64,000 nucleotides of DNA from Opitutus sp. GAS368 (GTDB lineage Bacteria; Verrucomicrobiota; Verrucomicrobiia; Opitutales; Opitutaceae), in NCBI RefSeq assembly GCF_900104925.1, contig NZ_LT629735.1:124001-188000 (forward strand). The letters run 5' to 3'. Positions 49,144 to 58,586 of the stretch are shown piece by piece. The notes below the pieces were generated by a model. It did not search any database, was not told the origin of the DNA, and saw only the letters and a list, made by a program, of their open reading frames with translations. Each line of letters opens with the position of its first letter. The stretch's first letter is position 1. The translations under genes and the position numbers were made by a program.

Positions 49144-50943
49144 ATGGAACCGACCCGCCGCGCGCCGAGCACCCAGCGAACCACCACCCCGTTCGCCCGG
49201 CGCCCCCGGTCGGGCGGACTCCTCAATCCGCGTGACTGGTGGTGGTGGCTGCTCGACCTGTTCGAAGCGAGCCGGGCGGCGCGGGTCGCGTTGTATCTCG
49301 CCGCCACCACGCTCGTGGCCGGCGGCGCCCTGTGGTTCTGGGCCTACCCGGCGTGGAACAAGCGCAACGCCGTCCGGCTCGCCCGGCAATGGATGGCCTC
49401 CGGGCACCTGCGCTATGCGGCCGAGGCCGCCCAAAATGCCGCGGCCGCCGACCCCACCAATCCCGAGCCCTGGCTGATCGCCGCTGAACTGGCGCGCCTG
49501 GGCGGACAGAAGGCGGCGGCCTTGAACTACGCCCGGCGCGCGGCGGAACTCGCCCCGGCCGACCCGGCGGCCGTCATCGGCTGGGCGGCGGCCGCGCTCC
49601 GCGCCGACGAACTGGTCGAGGCCGACCGCGCCCTTGACCAGCTTCCGATCGAACAACAGGCACAATCGCCCCACGTCCAGCGCCTGCGCGGCGAACTCGC
49701 CCGGCGCGCGGAGCGGCTGACCGCGGCGATGCATTTCTTCGAGGCGGCCCGCCGGCTCGAGGGTCCGGCGGCGATCAACGAGGTGCCGCTGGGGCTCATC
49801 CTGCTCAACGCGGTGAATCCGCCGGAGCGCCAACGGGGCCTCACCCTGCTCCGCAAGTGGACCGCCGATCGCGAGTGGGGCGCCGCCGCCCTGCGCATGT
49901 TGCTCGAGGACGCACTGACCCGGAACGATCCCGCCGCGCTGCGGCAATGGGCCGGGGCCCTGCGGGCCCACCCGGGCTGCACCGTGGCCGACATGCCCCG
50001 CTGCCTGCTGGCGCTGGCGAAGGCGGACGAGCCGGGTTATGCGGCAATGCTCGCCACGCTGAAAAAAGACCACGCCGCCACCCCGCAGGGCGCGGCCCAG
50101 TTGCTCAGCTGGTTGAACCAGATCGGCCGCGGGGCGGATGCGACCAGCTGGATGCAAACCCTCCCGGCTGCCGGCATGCAGCGTCCCCCGCTGGTGGTGG
50201 AGGCGGCCGAAGCCCTGCGGCAGGCCGGCGACTGGCCGGCACTGCGCGCGTGGACCGAGGACAAGGACTGGGGGGCGGACGCAAATTTCCTGCGTTGGAC
50301 TTACGGCCTGCAGGCCGCCCACATGCTCGGCGAGAACCGGCCGGCCGGCGAACTCTGGGCCACCCTCTACAGTCACGCGTTGGTGAACGGCGTTCACGGG
50401 CTCTTTGCGGCTTCGCAGCTCTACAGCTGGGGCCGCGAGCAAGAGGCCGAGGATCTCTGGTGGCGCGTGGCGGGCCAGGAAGGGCAGGTCGCGACCGAGG
50501 CGCTCGGTTCGCTCGCGCGGCTTTATCAGGCGCGCCGCGACGCCGAGGGCCAGTATCGGGTGTTCCGCCAGCTGCATCTTTTGCGTCCGCAGGATCGTGC
50601 GATCGGCAACAACTTTGCCTTTTTCGCCGCGCTGACCGACCGCGATACGCGGGCGGCTGAGCTGGCCGCCCGCGACAACCTCGCGGCCGAGCCCGGCAAC
50701 CCGTTTTATGTCGCCACGCACGCCTTCGTTCTGCTCCGGCAAAGCCGGGCCGACGAGGCCCTGCTCCTGTTGCAGCCACTGGCGGCCGGCGCGGGTAAAT
50801 CACCGGCGATCGGGTTCGTCTACGGGCTGGCCTTGGCCGGGGCCAACCGGAAAGCCGAGGCGCGCCCGCTGCTGGAAAGACTGCCGCCGGAGACGCTCAC
50901 CCTGCGCGAGGTGGAGCTGATCAAGGCCGCCCTAGCCGACTGA
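49144..50943 (+). CDS. Membrane-anchored TPR protein
   Basis: A 599-residue protein with a cytoplasmic basic N-terminus, one membrane helix (about 47-70, [21 protein letters not shown]), and a long helical repeat region outside it. TPR-like units are visible at [69 protein letters not shown], and near the C-terminus ([28 protein letters not shown]). A role in envelope assembly or polysaccharide export would fit but is not shown. The start is the ATG at 49144; an in-frame ATG at 49075 would add 23 residues. It overlaps the next convergent gene by 12 bases. Confidence 0.78.
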   Translation: MEPTRRAPSTQRTTTPFARRPRSGGLLNPRDWWWWLLDLFEASRAARVALYLAATTLVAGGALWFWAYPAWNKRNAVRLARQWMASGHLRYAAEAAQNAAAADPTNPEPWLIAAELARLGGQKAAALNYARRAAELAPADPAAVIGWAAAALRADELVEADRALDQLPIEQQAQSPHVQRLRGELARRAERLTAAMHFFEAARRLEGPAAINEVPLGLILLNAVNPPERQRGLTLLRKWTADREWGAAALRMLLEDALTRNDPAALRQWAGALRAHPGCTVADMPRCLLALAKADEPGYAAMLATLKKDHAATPQGAAQLLSWLNQIGRGADATSWMQTLPAAGMQRPPLVVEAAEALRQAGDWPALRAWTEDKDWGADANFLRWTYGLQAAHMLGENRPAGELWATLYSHALVNGVHGLFAASQLYSWGREQEAEDLWWRVAGQEGQVATEALGSLARLYQARRDAEGQYRVFRQLHLLRPQDRAIGNNFAFFAALTDRDTRAAELAARDNLAAEPGNPFYVATHAFVLLRQSRADEALLLLQPLAAGAGKSPAIGFVYGLALAGANRKAEARPLLERLPPETLTLREVELIKAALAD

Positions 50944-51843
50944 CGACGATCCGGCCTCGCGCCGGCGGAAGCGCCGCCAGCCATATAGCCCGAGCGCCGC
51001 CACCACCGGAAGGATTGTCCCGACTTCCGGCACAGGCCTGCCGTCGATCGTCACGCCATTGCCCACTTGATAGACCAACAGGCCGCTGGCATTGAGCGCG
51101 GACGAGCCGCTGCTGCCGGTCTGGCTGTTGGTGTTGGCCACCACGACGTAGATATAATTCGTGCCGATGACGAAGGTGGAGTTGTTGGCCCCTCCGCCCG
51201 ACGTGCTGTTGCCCAGCGCGACGGAGCTGGTGTTGTTCCAAGCTGCGGTCCCGCTGGCTGACGCCGTGGTGCCGCCGGTGCTGATCGTGCCGGTGTTGTT
51301 GACCGTCGGGGAAGAGGCGGGATTGATGTAGATGGTGTAATTATCGTCCGCCGCCAGGGTCATCGAGATCTGGATGTTGTTAGTCACAGTGCCACTGCCC
51401 GTGCCGGTGATGGTGAAGGCCAGCCGGTAGACGTAGTAGGCGCTGTTGGTGCCGGAGGTGCCGTTGCCCGGGAGATAATCGCCGCCAACATTGGTCGTGC
51501 CGCCGGAAGCGGCCGTGCTCGCCCCGGGGGCGGTGATCCACTGCGCGGAGCTGGTGTTGGCCACGTAGGCCGCGTCAATGTAGCTGCTGCTCAGGACATA
51601 GGGCGCACCCGTGTAGGTGCTGGTGCCAGTGTAATTCGTGCCATTCACCCGCGCGTAGGTGACCTGCCAGTTTGCATCCGTTGAGCCGCCCGCGGCCAAA
51701 CCACCAGATGCGTTGTTTCCGGTGTAATAGAGCCCGGTGACATTGGTCGCGGAACCCGCATAGACTGAACCGCCGCACCAAACACCCAGCGTGGTAAGGA
51801 GGAGCAAGGCTCGGAAGGTGCAGCGGTTGTTCACGGCTCTCAA
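50932..51843 (-). CDS. Secreted protein with PEP-CTERM-like sorting tail
   Basis: A 303-residue protein with a signal peptide (FRALLLLTTLGVWCGGSVYA). It has a low-complexity body very rich in Gly, Ser, Thr and Asn, including many N-x-S/T sites. The C-terminus reads RPVPEVGTILPVVAALGLYGWRRFRRRE. This follows the PEP-CTERM plan (PEP-like motif, hydrophobic helix, Arg cluster), the signal handled by exosortase in exopolysaccharide-producing bacteria. The start is a TTG at 51843 with AGGA upstream; a GTG three codons later is the alternative. The 87-bp upstream region is unusually AT-rich. Beta-sandwich surface or matrix protein is a reasonable guess. Confidence 0.72.
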   Translation of the reverse strand: MRAVNNRCTFRALLLLTTLGVWCGGSVYAGSATNVTGLYYTGNNASGGLAAGGSTDANWQVTYARVNGTNYTGTSTYTGAPYVLSSSYIDAAYVANTSSAQWITAPGASTAASGGTTNVGGDYLPGNGTSGTNSAYYVYRLAFTITGTGSGTVTNNIQISMTLAADDNYTIYINPASSPTVNNTGTISTGGTTASASGTAAWNNTSSVALGNSTSGGGANNSTFVIGTNYIYVVVANTNSQTGSSGSSALNASGLLVYQVGNGVTIDGRPVPEVGTILPVVAALGLYGWRRFRRREAGSSSVG

Positions 51844-51930
51844 TATAGGGTGTATTTCCTATATATCAATAGGTATTTAAATCCAAACTATATCTTTCTT
51901 ATGGAGTGCAACTTATAGTGACATTTCCCC

Positions 51931-52677
51931 TCAGGAAAACAGCAATTTGAGCACCGCTAGCGCGGTTAGAAGCAACGCGGCGGTCTCAAACGCCTTTTGA
52001 TTGATGCGGGGCAGCACGGCGCGCCCGAGCAACGCGCCCGCGATCACCGCCGGCGCCAGCCAGAGGTTCAACCGCAGCGTGTCGCGATTCATCATACCGA
52101 GCTGGACCATGAACGGCACCTTGAACCAGTTGATCAGCATGAAAAACACCGCGCCGGTGCCGAGGAACTCCAGCTTCGGCAACCGCAGTGACAGCAGGTA
52201 GAGCGACATCACCGGGCCGGCCGCGTTGGCCACCTGGGTCGCGAAGCCGGCCAGCAACCCCGTCAGCGCCGAGAACCACCGGGGCGCATGGCCGACGGCC
52301 TCGGCCTCCGCGCCGGCGCGCGCCTTTCGCCAGAGATGCACGGCGAGCATGATCAGCATGATGCCGCCTACGAGCCGGACCGTCTGCCCGTCATTCAGGC
52401 TCCGCAGCACAAACCAGCCCAGCACGACGCCCGCGACCGTCGCGGGCAGCAACCGCCACAGGTGGCTCCACTGCGCGTGGCGCAGGTAAAGCGCGACCGC
52501 GAACAAGTCGCCCAGGATGAGCATCGGCAGCACGACGCCCGTCGCCTGGCGCACGGGCAGGACGTTGACGAAGATAGCGACGAACAGGATGCCCATGCCC
52601 GGAATGCCGGTCTTGGAAAAACCCGCCAGCAGGGCGCCCATGACCATCAATGCCCACTGCCACGATTCAAAAGTCAT
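51931..52677 (-). CDS. TauE/SafE-family membrane transporter
   Basis: A 248-residue protein with about seven to eight membrane helices. It has the family's two half-repeats: ALLAGFSKTGIPGMGILFVAIFVNVLP with LPMLILGDLFAVALY, and ALTGLLAGFATQVANAAGPVMSLYLLSL. Relatives export sulfite, sulfoacetate or other organosulfur anions; the substrate here is unknown. Its start overlaps the recF stop by four bases, so it is translated from the recF transcript. Confidence 0.88.
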   Translation of the reverse strand: MTFESWQWALMVMGALLAGFSKTGIPGMGILFVAIFVNVLPVRQATGVVLPMLILGDLFAVALYLRHAQWSHLWRLLPATVAGVVLGWFVLRSLNDGQTVRLVGGIMLIMLAVHLWRKARAGAEAEAVGHAPRWFSALTGLLAGFATQVANAAGPVMSLYLLSLRLPKLEFLGTGAVFFMLINWFKVPFMVQLGMMNRDTLRLNLWLAPAVIAGALLGRAVLPRINQKAFETAALLLTALAVLKLLFS

Positions 52678-53780
52678 GACGCGATGCTCCCGTTGACCAC
52701 CGACAAAATCTGCCAGCCGCCGTCGTTCGCGGGCCGGCTCGTGCCGGTCGCGATCACCTGTGGTTCGCCCTCGAGCGACGCCCAGAATTTCTCGCGCCGC
52801 CCCGGGTCCAGTTCACCCAGCACGTCGTCGCACAACAGCACCGGCGTGACGCCACCCTTGGCCCGGAAATACGCGGCCTGCGCCAGCCGCAGCGCGATGA
52901 CGAGGCAGCGCTGCTGGCCTTCCGAGGCGAACTGCCTGGCCGGCCGGCCGTTGAGGACCAATTCCAGGTCATCGCGGTGCGGACCGCGCTCGGTGGATTT
53001 CAACAGTGTGTCGCGCGGCCGGCATTTCACGAGCACCGCGGTGAACTCCCCCGCGGAGGCCACCACCGAATCCGGCGCGTAGACCAACCCGGCCCGCTCG
53101 CCTTCCGGCACGAGCCGCGCGTGGGCCGCGTGGAAAAATTCCCCGAGTTCAACCACCCCGGCGGTGCGCCTGGCCACGAGCGTCAGCGCATGTGCGGCCA
53201 GTTCGTGCTCGAAGGCCTCGAGCGCCCCGACGTCGCGTCCGCCCTGCTTGAGCAGCATGTTCCGCTCGGCCACGGCACGGGTGTAGCGCTGCAGGGCCGT
53301 CAGGTAGGCCGCATCCATCGCGGCCAGGGTGAGGTCGAGCCAGCGGCGGCGCAGCGAGGGTGAGCCACGCAAAAACTGGATGTCCTGCGACGAGAACACC
53401 ACGGTGGGAAACTTGCCGATGAAGTCCGCCAGCCGCGCCACCTTGCCGTGCTCCCACTCCACCACCCGGTCCTGCGGCGTCAGGGTGATCGTGAGCCGGC
53501 TCTCGCCAAAGGTCTCGTGCTCGACCGTGAAGGCCAGGCCGGCCTGCGGCTGGCCGAGACCCAGCAGCGCCCGCGATTCCGCCCCACGGAACGAGCGCAA
53601 CGCCGTCACGTAGCCCAGTGCCTCGAGGAAGTTGGTTTTCCCCTGCGCGTTGGCCCCGCACAGGAAAGTGCGCCGGCCCGCCAGCGTCACGTCGACGAGC
53701 GGCAGGTTGCGGAAGCCCTGAAGAGTGACCTTCGTGAAACGCACCCGGCCAGTCAGCCGGGCCGCCGGGTTCCTGTCCAT
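52674..53780 (-). CDS. recF: DNA replication and repair protein RecF
   Basis: An SMC-like ATPase that helps load RecA at gaps with RecO and RecR. The 368-residue protein has Walker A GANAQGKTN, the family TALRSFRGAESRALL segment, the SSQDIQFLRGSPSLRRRWLD motif, the signature ASEGQQR, and Walker B VLLCDDVLGELD. The N-terminal 14 residues before VRFTKVTLQGFRN may be extra; the ATG at 53780 is the most plausible start. It is not next to dnaA, dnaN or gyrB here, as it often is. It is coupled to the TauE gene. Confidence 0.93.
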   Translation of the reverse strand: MDRNPAARLTGRVRFTKVTLQGFRNLPLVDVTLAGRRTFLCGANAQGKTNFLEALGYVTALRSFRGAESRALLGLGQPQAGLAFTVEHETFGESRLTITLTPQDRVVEWEHGKVARLADFIGKFPTVVFSSQDIQFLRGSPSLRRRWLDLTLAAMDAAYLTALQRYTRAVAERNMLLKQGGRDVGALEAFEHELAAHALTLVARRTAGVVELGEFFHAAHARLVPEGERAGLVYAPDSVVASAGEFTAVLVKCRPRDTLLKSTERGPHRDDLELVLNGRPARQFASEGQQRCLVIALRLAQAAYFRAKGGVTPVLLCDDVLGELDPGRREKFWASLEGEPQVIATGTSRPANDGGWQILSVVNGSIAS

Positions 53781-53826
53781 TTGGTTCTTGCGGAACGGCG
53801 CCCACGGCTACTTTTTGTGAGCCTTT

Positions 53827-54342
53827 ATGAGCAATGCCTCCACCTCCGAAGTCGCCGTGCTGAAGACCAGCTATGGCGAGATCACCATCGCCTTCTGGTC
53901 CGACGTGGCCCCGAAGACCGTCGAAAATTTCAAGAAGCTCGCCCGCGAGCACTTCTACGACGGCACGGCCTTCCACCGCATCATCAAGGGCTTCATGATC
54001 CAGGGCGGCTGCCCCAACACCAAGGAGGGCGAGAACGGCCAGCCCGGCACCGGCGGCCCCGGCTACAAGCTCAAGGCCGAGTTCAACGCCAAGTCCCACG
54101 TCCGCGGTGTCGTCTCCATGGCCCGCTCGGCGCACCCTGACTCCGCCGGCTCGCAGTTCTTTATCTGCCACGGCGACGCCAAGTTCCTCGACCGCCAATA
54201 CACCGCGTTCGGCCAGGTCATCAAGGGCGACGAGGTGCTCGAGCAGCTGGCCAACGTCCCGACCAAGTCGGGCGGCGGCGGGGAAAAGAGCACGCCCATC
54301 GACCGCGTCGCGCTCGAGAGCGTGAAGATCGTCGTCCAGTAG
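53827..54342 (+). CDS. Peptidyl-prolyl cis-trans isomerase, cyclophilin type
   Basis: A 171-residue cytoplasmic cyclophilin that speeds proline isomerisation during folding. It has VENFKKLAREHFYDGTAFHRIIKGFMIQGG with the catalytic Arg, and SMARSAHPDSAGSQFFICHGDAKFLDRQYTAFGQV. No signal peptide is present, so it is the PpiB-like cytosolic type. It diverges from recF over 46 bp and has a clear terminator. Confidence 0.94.
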   Translation: MSNASTSEVAVLKTSYGEITIAFWSDVAPKTVENFKKLAREHFYDGTAFHRIIKGFMIQGGCPNTKEGENGQPGTGGPGYKLKAEFNAKSHVRGVVSMARSAHPDSAGSQFFICHGDAKFLDRQYTAFGQVIKGDEVLEQLANVPTKSGGGGEKSTPIDRVALESVKIVVQ

Positions 54343-54368
54343 TCGTAAGGCGTCCGCCTCCTTCTGTC

Positions 54369-54396
54369 AGCCCGCGCCACCCGCGCGGGCTTTTTT
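54369..54396 (+). terminator. Rho-independent terminator of the cyclophilin gene
   Basis: A 9-bp stem AGCCCGCGC/GCGCGGGCT (54369-54377 with 54383-54391, loop CACCC) is followed by a run of six T. It overlaps the last codon of the convergent LysR gene. Confidence 0.92.
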
Positions 54397-55324
54397 ATGC
54401 CGCCGCGCTGTCCGGCCCGGCGAACTCGGTGGTCACGCTCTGGCACAGCCCAACGAAGGTCTCCTCGCCCAGCGTCAGCCGCCGCCCGCGCAGGTAGGCC
54501 ACGCCCCAGCGGCGGCGCAGCTTGCGCCTGCCGAGCGGTAGTGACACCAACGCCCCGGCCGCCAGCTCGGCCCGCGCCACCCACGGCGCAAGCACGCCGA
54601 CGCCCAGACCGATCTTCACCAGCTCCTTGATCGCCTCCATGCTGCCGAGCTCGAGGAAATTGGCGAGTGGCAGGCCCTCGGCCTGGAAATATTCCTTCAC
54701 GAGGCGGAAGGTGTAGCTCGTCTGGTTGTAGAGGATCAGCGTCTCGCGCTCGAGCGTCTCGCGCTGCACCCGCCCGGCGCGGGCCCAGGCGTGCACCGGC
54801 GCGAGCAGGTAACGCATCTCGTCGACGAACAGCGGCACGAAGGCCAGGTCCTTCAGCCCGGCCGGCTCCAGCATCAGCGCCAGGTCGATCCGGTTTTGCT
54901 GCAGCAGCTCGACCTGCCGGGCGTGGTCGCCCGGGTCGATCGAGATGATGCATTTGGGGAAACTCTGCTTAAATTCCCGCAGCACCGTCGGCAGGATGTA
55001 TTGGCACGCCGTCGTGCTCGCGCCCAGCCGCAGCCGGCCGTGGCCCCAGCGCGACAGTTCCTCCAGCCCGTTGCGCGCGGACTTCATCTCGGCGAGGATC
55101 TTGTCCACGTGCCGCAGCAATTGTTCGCCGGCCTGCGTCAGGCTGACCCGGCGTCCCGAACGCTCGAACAGCCGGCAACCCGCCTGCTCCTCCAGCGCCT
55201 TGATGGCGTGGCTGATGGCGCTCTGCGTCAGAAAGAGCTCCTGCGCCGCCTGCGTGAAGCTGCCCAGCCGCGCAAGCGCGGCGAAGGCCAGCAGGTGGCG
55301 GGTGTCGAAGACGTTGGCTTTCAT
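54395..55324 (-). CDS. LysR-family transcriptional regulator of the nitrate cluster
   Basis: A 309-residue regulator. The N-terminal winged helix reads HLLAFAALARLGSFTQAAQELFLTQSAISHAIKALEEQAGCRLFERSGRR; a ligand-binding domain with GRLRLGASTTACQYILP and LGVGVLAPWVARAEL follows. Divergent placement from the nitrate genes, 121 bp apart, suggests that it controls them, like NtcB or CmpR in cyanobacteria. The effector is unknown. The start at 55324 gives a normal length; the frame is open 11 codons further. Confidence 0.9.
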   Translation of the reverse strand: MKANVFDTRHLLAFAALARLGSFTQAAQELFLTQSAISHAIKALEEQAGCRLFERSGRRVSLTQAGEQLLRHVDKILAEMKSARNGLEELSRWGHGRLRLGASTTACQYILPTVLREFKQSFPKCIISIDPGDHARQVELLQQNRIDLALMLEPAGLKDLAFVPLFVDEMRYLLAPVHAWARAGRVQRETLERETLILYNQTSYTFRLVKEYFQAEGLPLANFLELGSMEAIKELVKIGLGVGVLAPWVARAELAAGALVSLPLGRRKLRRRWGVAYLRGRRLTLGEETFVGLCQSVTTEFAGPDSAAA

Positions 55325-55361
55325 GGTGTCCCGGCCGGTTGCGTCGCGTATGAACACGACT

Positions 55362-55420
55362 CATGCCAGCCATGAATTCTTTGAAGAGCAGTAATCGGGC
55401 CAAGCCCGCTTGCTGGCATG
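55362..55420. promoter_or_regulatory. Nested inverted repeat in the lysR-nitrate intergenic region
   Basis: CATGCCAGC (55362-55370) and GCTGGCATG (55412-55420) are perfect 9-bp inverted repeats. Between them lies a small hairpin CGGGC-CAA-GCCCG (55396-55408). The position, between a LysR gene and its likely target, suits an operator or a leader structure. Neither role is shown. Confidence 0.45.
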
Positions 55421-55445
55421 TCACGCGCTTAAACAGGACGCAGCC

Positions 55446-56543
55446 ATGCCCGCCACCGTCCAGTCCCAAATCGCCGACCGGCACGCCTTGCGCCTGGGGT
55501 TCCTCGCGCTAACGGACGCCGCGCCGCTCGTCGCGGCGCAGGAGCTGGGCCTGTTCGCCCACCACGGCCTGCGGATCCAGCTCTGCCGCGAGGTTGGCTG
55601 GGCCACGATCCGCGACAAGGTGATCTACGGCGAGCTCGATGCCGCTCACGCCCCCGCGCCGATGCTCTGGGCGGCACAGCTCGGGCTCGATTGCGCGCCG
55701 GCGGATGTCTGCACCGGCCTCGTGCTCAATCTCCACGGCAATGCCATCACCCTTTCGAACCGCCTGTGGGCGGCCGGGGTGCGGGATACCGGCACGCTGC
55801 GCGAAGTGGCGCTCGGCCGGCGGGGCGAAAGCAAACTCACCTTCGGTGTGGTCTTCCCGTTCTCCACCCATCACCTGCAGCTGCGGCAGTGGCTGCAGGC
55901 CGCCGGCCTCGATCCCGAGCGCGACGTGCGTATCGCCGTCGTGCCGCCCGCGCAGATGTTCCGCAATCTCGCCGCCGGCACGCTCGACGGCTACTGCGCC
56001 GGCGAACCTTGGAACACCCTCGCCGTGCAGCAGAACGAGGGCTGGTGCCCCGCGTGGAGCGCGCAGCTCTCGCCGGGCCATGTGGAGAAGGTGTTGATGG
56101 TCCGCGCGACCTTCGCGAAGCAGCGCGCCCCGGAGCACGCCGCGCTGATCGCCGCGCTGGCCTCGGCCGCCGCGTGGTGCGACGAGCCGCGCCACCGCCT
56201 GCAGCTCGCGGACATGCTCGCCTCCCCGCACCACCTCAACCTGCCCGCCAAGGTCATCGCTCCCGCCTTGCTCGGTCGGTTCGCCACCGGTCACGGCCGG
56301 GTCGAGAGTGCGCCCGATTTCCATGTCTTCAGCCGCGGCGATGCCAGCGCCCCTACCCCGGCGCGCGCCGCGGCTTTGCAGTCCGAACTCGTCGCGGCCG
56401 GCCTCGTGCCGCGCGGGTCCGCCTCCGTCAGCTTACCCCGCCGTCTCTTTCGCGAGGACTTGTATCGCGAAGCTACCGTCAACCTCGACTACCATGCACA
56501 CATCCACACCAAGCTCCACGGCGGGGCACTCGTCTCCGCTTAG
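55446..56543 (+). CDS. NasS-like cytosolic nitrate/nitrite-binding protein (NrtA/CmpA fold)
   Basis: A 365-residue protein of the NrtA/CmpA/NasS family: LRLGFLALTDAAPLVAAQELGLFAHHGL, REVGWATIRDKVIYGELDAAHAPAPM, and VPPAQMFRNLAAGTLDGYCAGEPWN. It has no signal peptide, in contrast to the next gene, so it should stay in the cytoplasm. In Azotobacter and Paracoccus, NasS of this type senses nitrate and releases the RNA-binding antiterminator NasT. No nasT-like (ANTAR) gene is seen in the window. The start is the ATG at 55446, with AGGA seven bases upstream. It overlaps nrtA by 50 bases. Confidence 0.8.
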   Translation: MPATVQSQIADRHALRLGFLALTDAAPLVAAQELGLFAHHGLRIQLCREVGWATIRDKVIYGELDAAHAPAPMLWAAQLGLDCAPADVCTGLVLNLHGNAITLSNRLWAAGVRDTGTLREVALGRRGESKLTFGVVFPFSTHHLQLRQWLQAAGLDPERDVRIAVVPPAQMFRNLAAGTLDGYCAGEPWNTLAVQQNEGWCPAWSAQLSPGHVEKVLMVRATFAKQRAPEHAALIAALASAAAWCDEPRHRLQLADMLASPHHLNLPAKVIAPALLGRFATGHGRVESAPDFHVFSRGDASAPTPARAAALQSELVAAGLVPRGSASVSLPRRLFREDLYREATVNLDYHAHIHTKLHGGALVSA

Positions 56544-57792
56544 CCGCCGCCAATTCCTCACCCGCGGCGCAGCCCTGGCCGGCACCGCCGCCCTCTGGGC
56601 CGCCCTCGGCAACAAAAGTTGGGCCGCCACCGTCGGCGCCACCTCCGACGCGCCCGAGGTCACCGACCTCAACTTCGGCATGATCGCGCTGACTGACTGC
56701 TCGCCCATCGTCATCGCGCACGAGAAGGGCCTGTTCAAAAAATACGGCATCAACTCCACCGTCACGAAGGGCGCCAACTGGGCCGCCATCCGCGACAACC
56801 TCTCCACCGGTTCCATCCAGGCCACCCACATGCTGATCGGCATGCCGCTCGCCTCGACCATGGGCCTCGCCGGCTCGCCCAAGAAGCCGATGGTCATCCC
56901 GTGGCTGCTCAACCGCAACGGCCAGGCCATCTCGCTCAAGGCCGAGTGGAAGGGCAAGGTCGGCGCTGATCCCAAGGCCCTCAAGCCCTTCGCCGATCAG
57001 GCCAACAAGCTCGGCGAGCCGCTGACCTTCGCCCAGACTTTCCCGCCCGGCACCCACGCCATGTGGATGCGCTACTACCTCGCCGCCGGCGGCATCAATC
57101 CCGACAAGGATGTCTCCCTCATCGTCGTCCCGCCGGCCCAGATGGTCGCCAACATGAAGATCGGCAAGATGGACGGCTTCTGCGTCGGCGAGCCGTGGGG
57201 CGCCCGCGCCATCGCCGACGGCATCGGCTTCACCTCCGTCAGCACACAGGACATCTGGAAAGACCACCCTGAAAAGGTTTGCGCCTTCACCGAGGAGTTC
57301 GCCCTCAGGAACCCGAAGACCGTCAAGGCCGTCCTCAAGGCCCTGCACGAGGCCAGCGTCTGGCTCGACGACCTGGCCAACCGCCCCGAGCAATGCGAGA
57401 TCGTCTCCAAGGCCACCTACATCAACTGCCAGAAGGAGATCATCCTCGGCCGTCTGCAGGGCCACTACGATTACGGCGACGGCCGCAAGAAGGAGGATGA
57501 GTTCTACATGCACTTCAGCCGGCGGAACTGCAATTACCCGCAGGCCAAGTATGCCAAGTGGTTCCTCTCGCAATACCGCCGCTGGGGCATGGTGACCGGC
57601 ACGCCCGACTACGAGGGCGTGGCCAAGCGCGTCATGCGCGCCGATCTCTACGAGGAGGCCATGCAGGAAATCGGCTACGCCCACGGCGGCGCCGACCACT
57701 CCCCCGAGACGCTCTTCGACGGCGCCACCTTCGATCCCGCCAACCCCGAGGCCTACGCCACCGGCTTCGCGGTCAAGAACCTCAAGGGCTGA
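56494..57792 (+). CDS. nrtA: Nitrate ABC transporter substrate-binding protein with Tat signal
   Basis: A 432-residue periplasmic or lipid-anchored binding protein. The N-terminus has a twin-arginine signal (SRRQFLTRG followed by ALAGTAALWAALG). The body has the NrtA/CmpA pattern: DLNFGMIALTDCSPIVIAHEKGLFKKYGI, GANWAAIRDNLSTGSIQATHML, VVPPAQMVANMKIGKMDGFCVGEPWGARA. Nitrate or bicarbonate are the known ligands in the family; the nitrite reductase downstream favours nitrate/nitrite. It starts within the end of the NasS-like gene, suggesting translational coupling. Confidence 0.88.
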   Translation: MHTSTPSSTAGHSSPLSRRQFLTRGAALAGTAALWAALGNKSWAATVGATSDAPEVTDLNFGMIALTDCSPIVIAHEKGLFKKYGINSTVTKGANWAAIRDNLSTGSIQATHMLIGMPLASTMGLAGSPKKPMVIPWLLNRNGQAISLKAEWKGKVGADPKALKPFADQANKLGEPLTFAQTFPPGTHAMWMRYYLAAGGINPDKDVSLIVVPPAQMVANMKIGKMDGFCVGEPWGARAIADGIGFTSVSTQDIWKDHPEKVCAFTEEFALRNPKTVKAVLKALHEASVWLDDLANRPEQCEIVSKATYINCQKEIILGRLQGHYDYGDGRKKEDEFYMHFSRRNCNYPQAKYAKWFLSQYRRWGMVTGTPDYEGVAKRVMRADLYEEAMQEIGYAHGGADHSPETLFDGATFDPANPEAYATGFAVKNLKG

Positions 57793-57796
57793 CCAC

Positions 57797-58582
57797 ATGA
57801 AAACCTTCAAGCTCGACTGGCTCATCCTGCCTTTTGTCGGCTTCGGCATCGTGCTCGCGCTCTGGGCCATCTCCAGCAATACGTGGGCGCCCAACTTGCC
57901 CTCACCGGCCAAGACCTGGGAGGCCAGTCGGGAATATGTGCTGTCGCCCTTCGCCAAGCGCGGTGAGATGGACCAGGGCATCCTGCGCTTCACCTGGTAT
58001 TCGCTGATCCTCGTAGCCCAGGGTTACGCCGTCGCGCTGATCGTCGGCACGCCCATCGGCTTCTGCCTCGGTCTCTCGAAGACCTTCACGAAGATCTTCG
58101 ACCCGATCATCCAGATCCTGCGTCCGGTCTCGCCGCTCGCGTGGCTGCCGCTGGGTCTGGTGCTCTTCATGAACGCGGGCAAGGAGGCCGGCACCTACGG
58201 CGCGCTCTTCACCATCGCCATCTGCGCGATGTGGCCGACCGTGCTCAACACCGCCGTCGGTGTGCGCGCTGTGCCGCAAGATTTCCTCAACGTCGGCCGC
58301 GTCCTCAAGCTCTCGCGATGGAAGACCCTCACCAAGATCCTCATCCCGGCCACCCTGCCCTACATGTTCACGGGCTTCCGGCTGTCGCTCGGCATTGCGT
58401 GGCTGGCGATTGTCGCCGCGGAGATGCTCACCGGCCGGCCGGGCGCGGGCGGCTTCCTCTGGCAGGAATACAACGCGCTCATCTACGAGCACATCATCCT
58501 TTCGATCATCGTCATCGGCCTCGTGGGCTTCGGCCTCGACCGGCTGATGAGTCTCCTCGAACGCCGCTTCAAGAGTATCTGA
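57797..58582 (+). CDS. nrtB: Nitrate ABC transporter permease
   Basis: A 261-residue inner-membrane permease with six helices. It has the BPD-type transporter signature near [44 protein letters not shown] (the EAA loop). [22 protein letters not shown] is typical of NrtB/CmpB. It starts five bases after nrtA. It would form the membrane part of the transporter, probably as a homodimer, with the two ATPases downstream. Confidence 0.9.
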   Translation: MKTFKLDWLILPFVGFGIVLALWAISSNTWAPNLPSPAKTWEASREYVLSPFAKRGEMDQGILRFTWYSLILVAQGYAVALIVGTPIGFCLGLSKTFTKIFDPIIQILRPVSPLAWLPLGLVLFMNAGKEAGTYGALFTIAICAMWPTVLNTAVGVRAVPQDFLNVGRVLKLSRWKTLTKILIPATLPYMFTGFRLSLGIAWLAIVAAEMLTGRPGAGGFLWQEYNALIYEHIILSIIVIGLVGFGLDRLMSLLERRFKSI

Positions 58583-58586
58583 CCTC

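Noticed and set aside
55413-55428. Sigma-54-like TGGCATGTCACGCGCT before the NasS-like gene
   Set aside because: The GG-N10-GC spacing fits, but the transcript would start about six bases before the ATG and lose the AGGA ribosome binding site, and three consensus bases differ.
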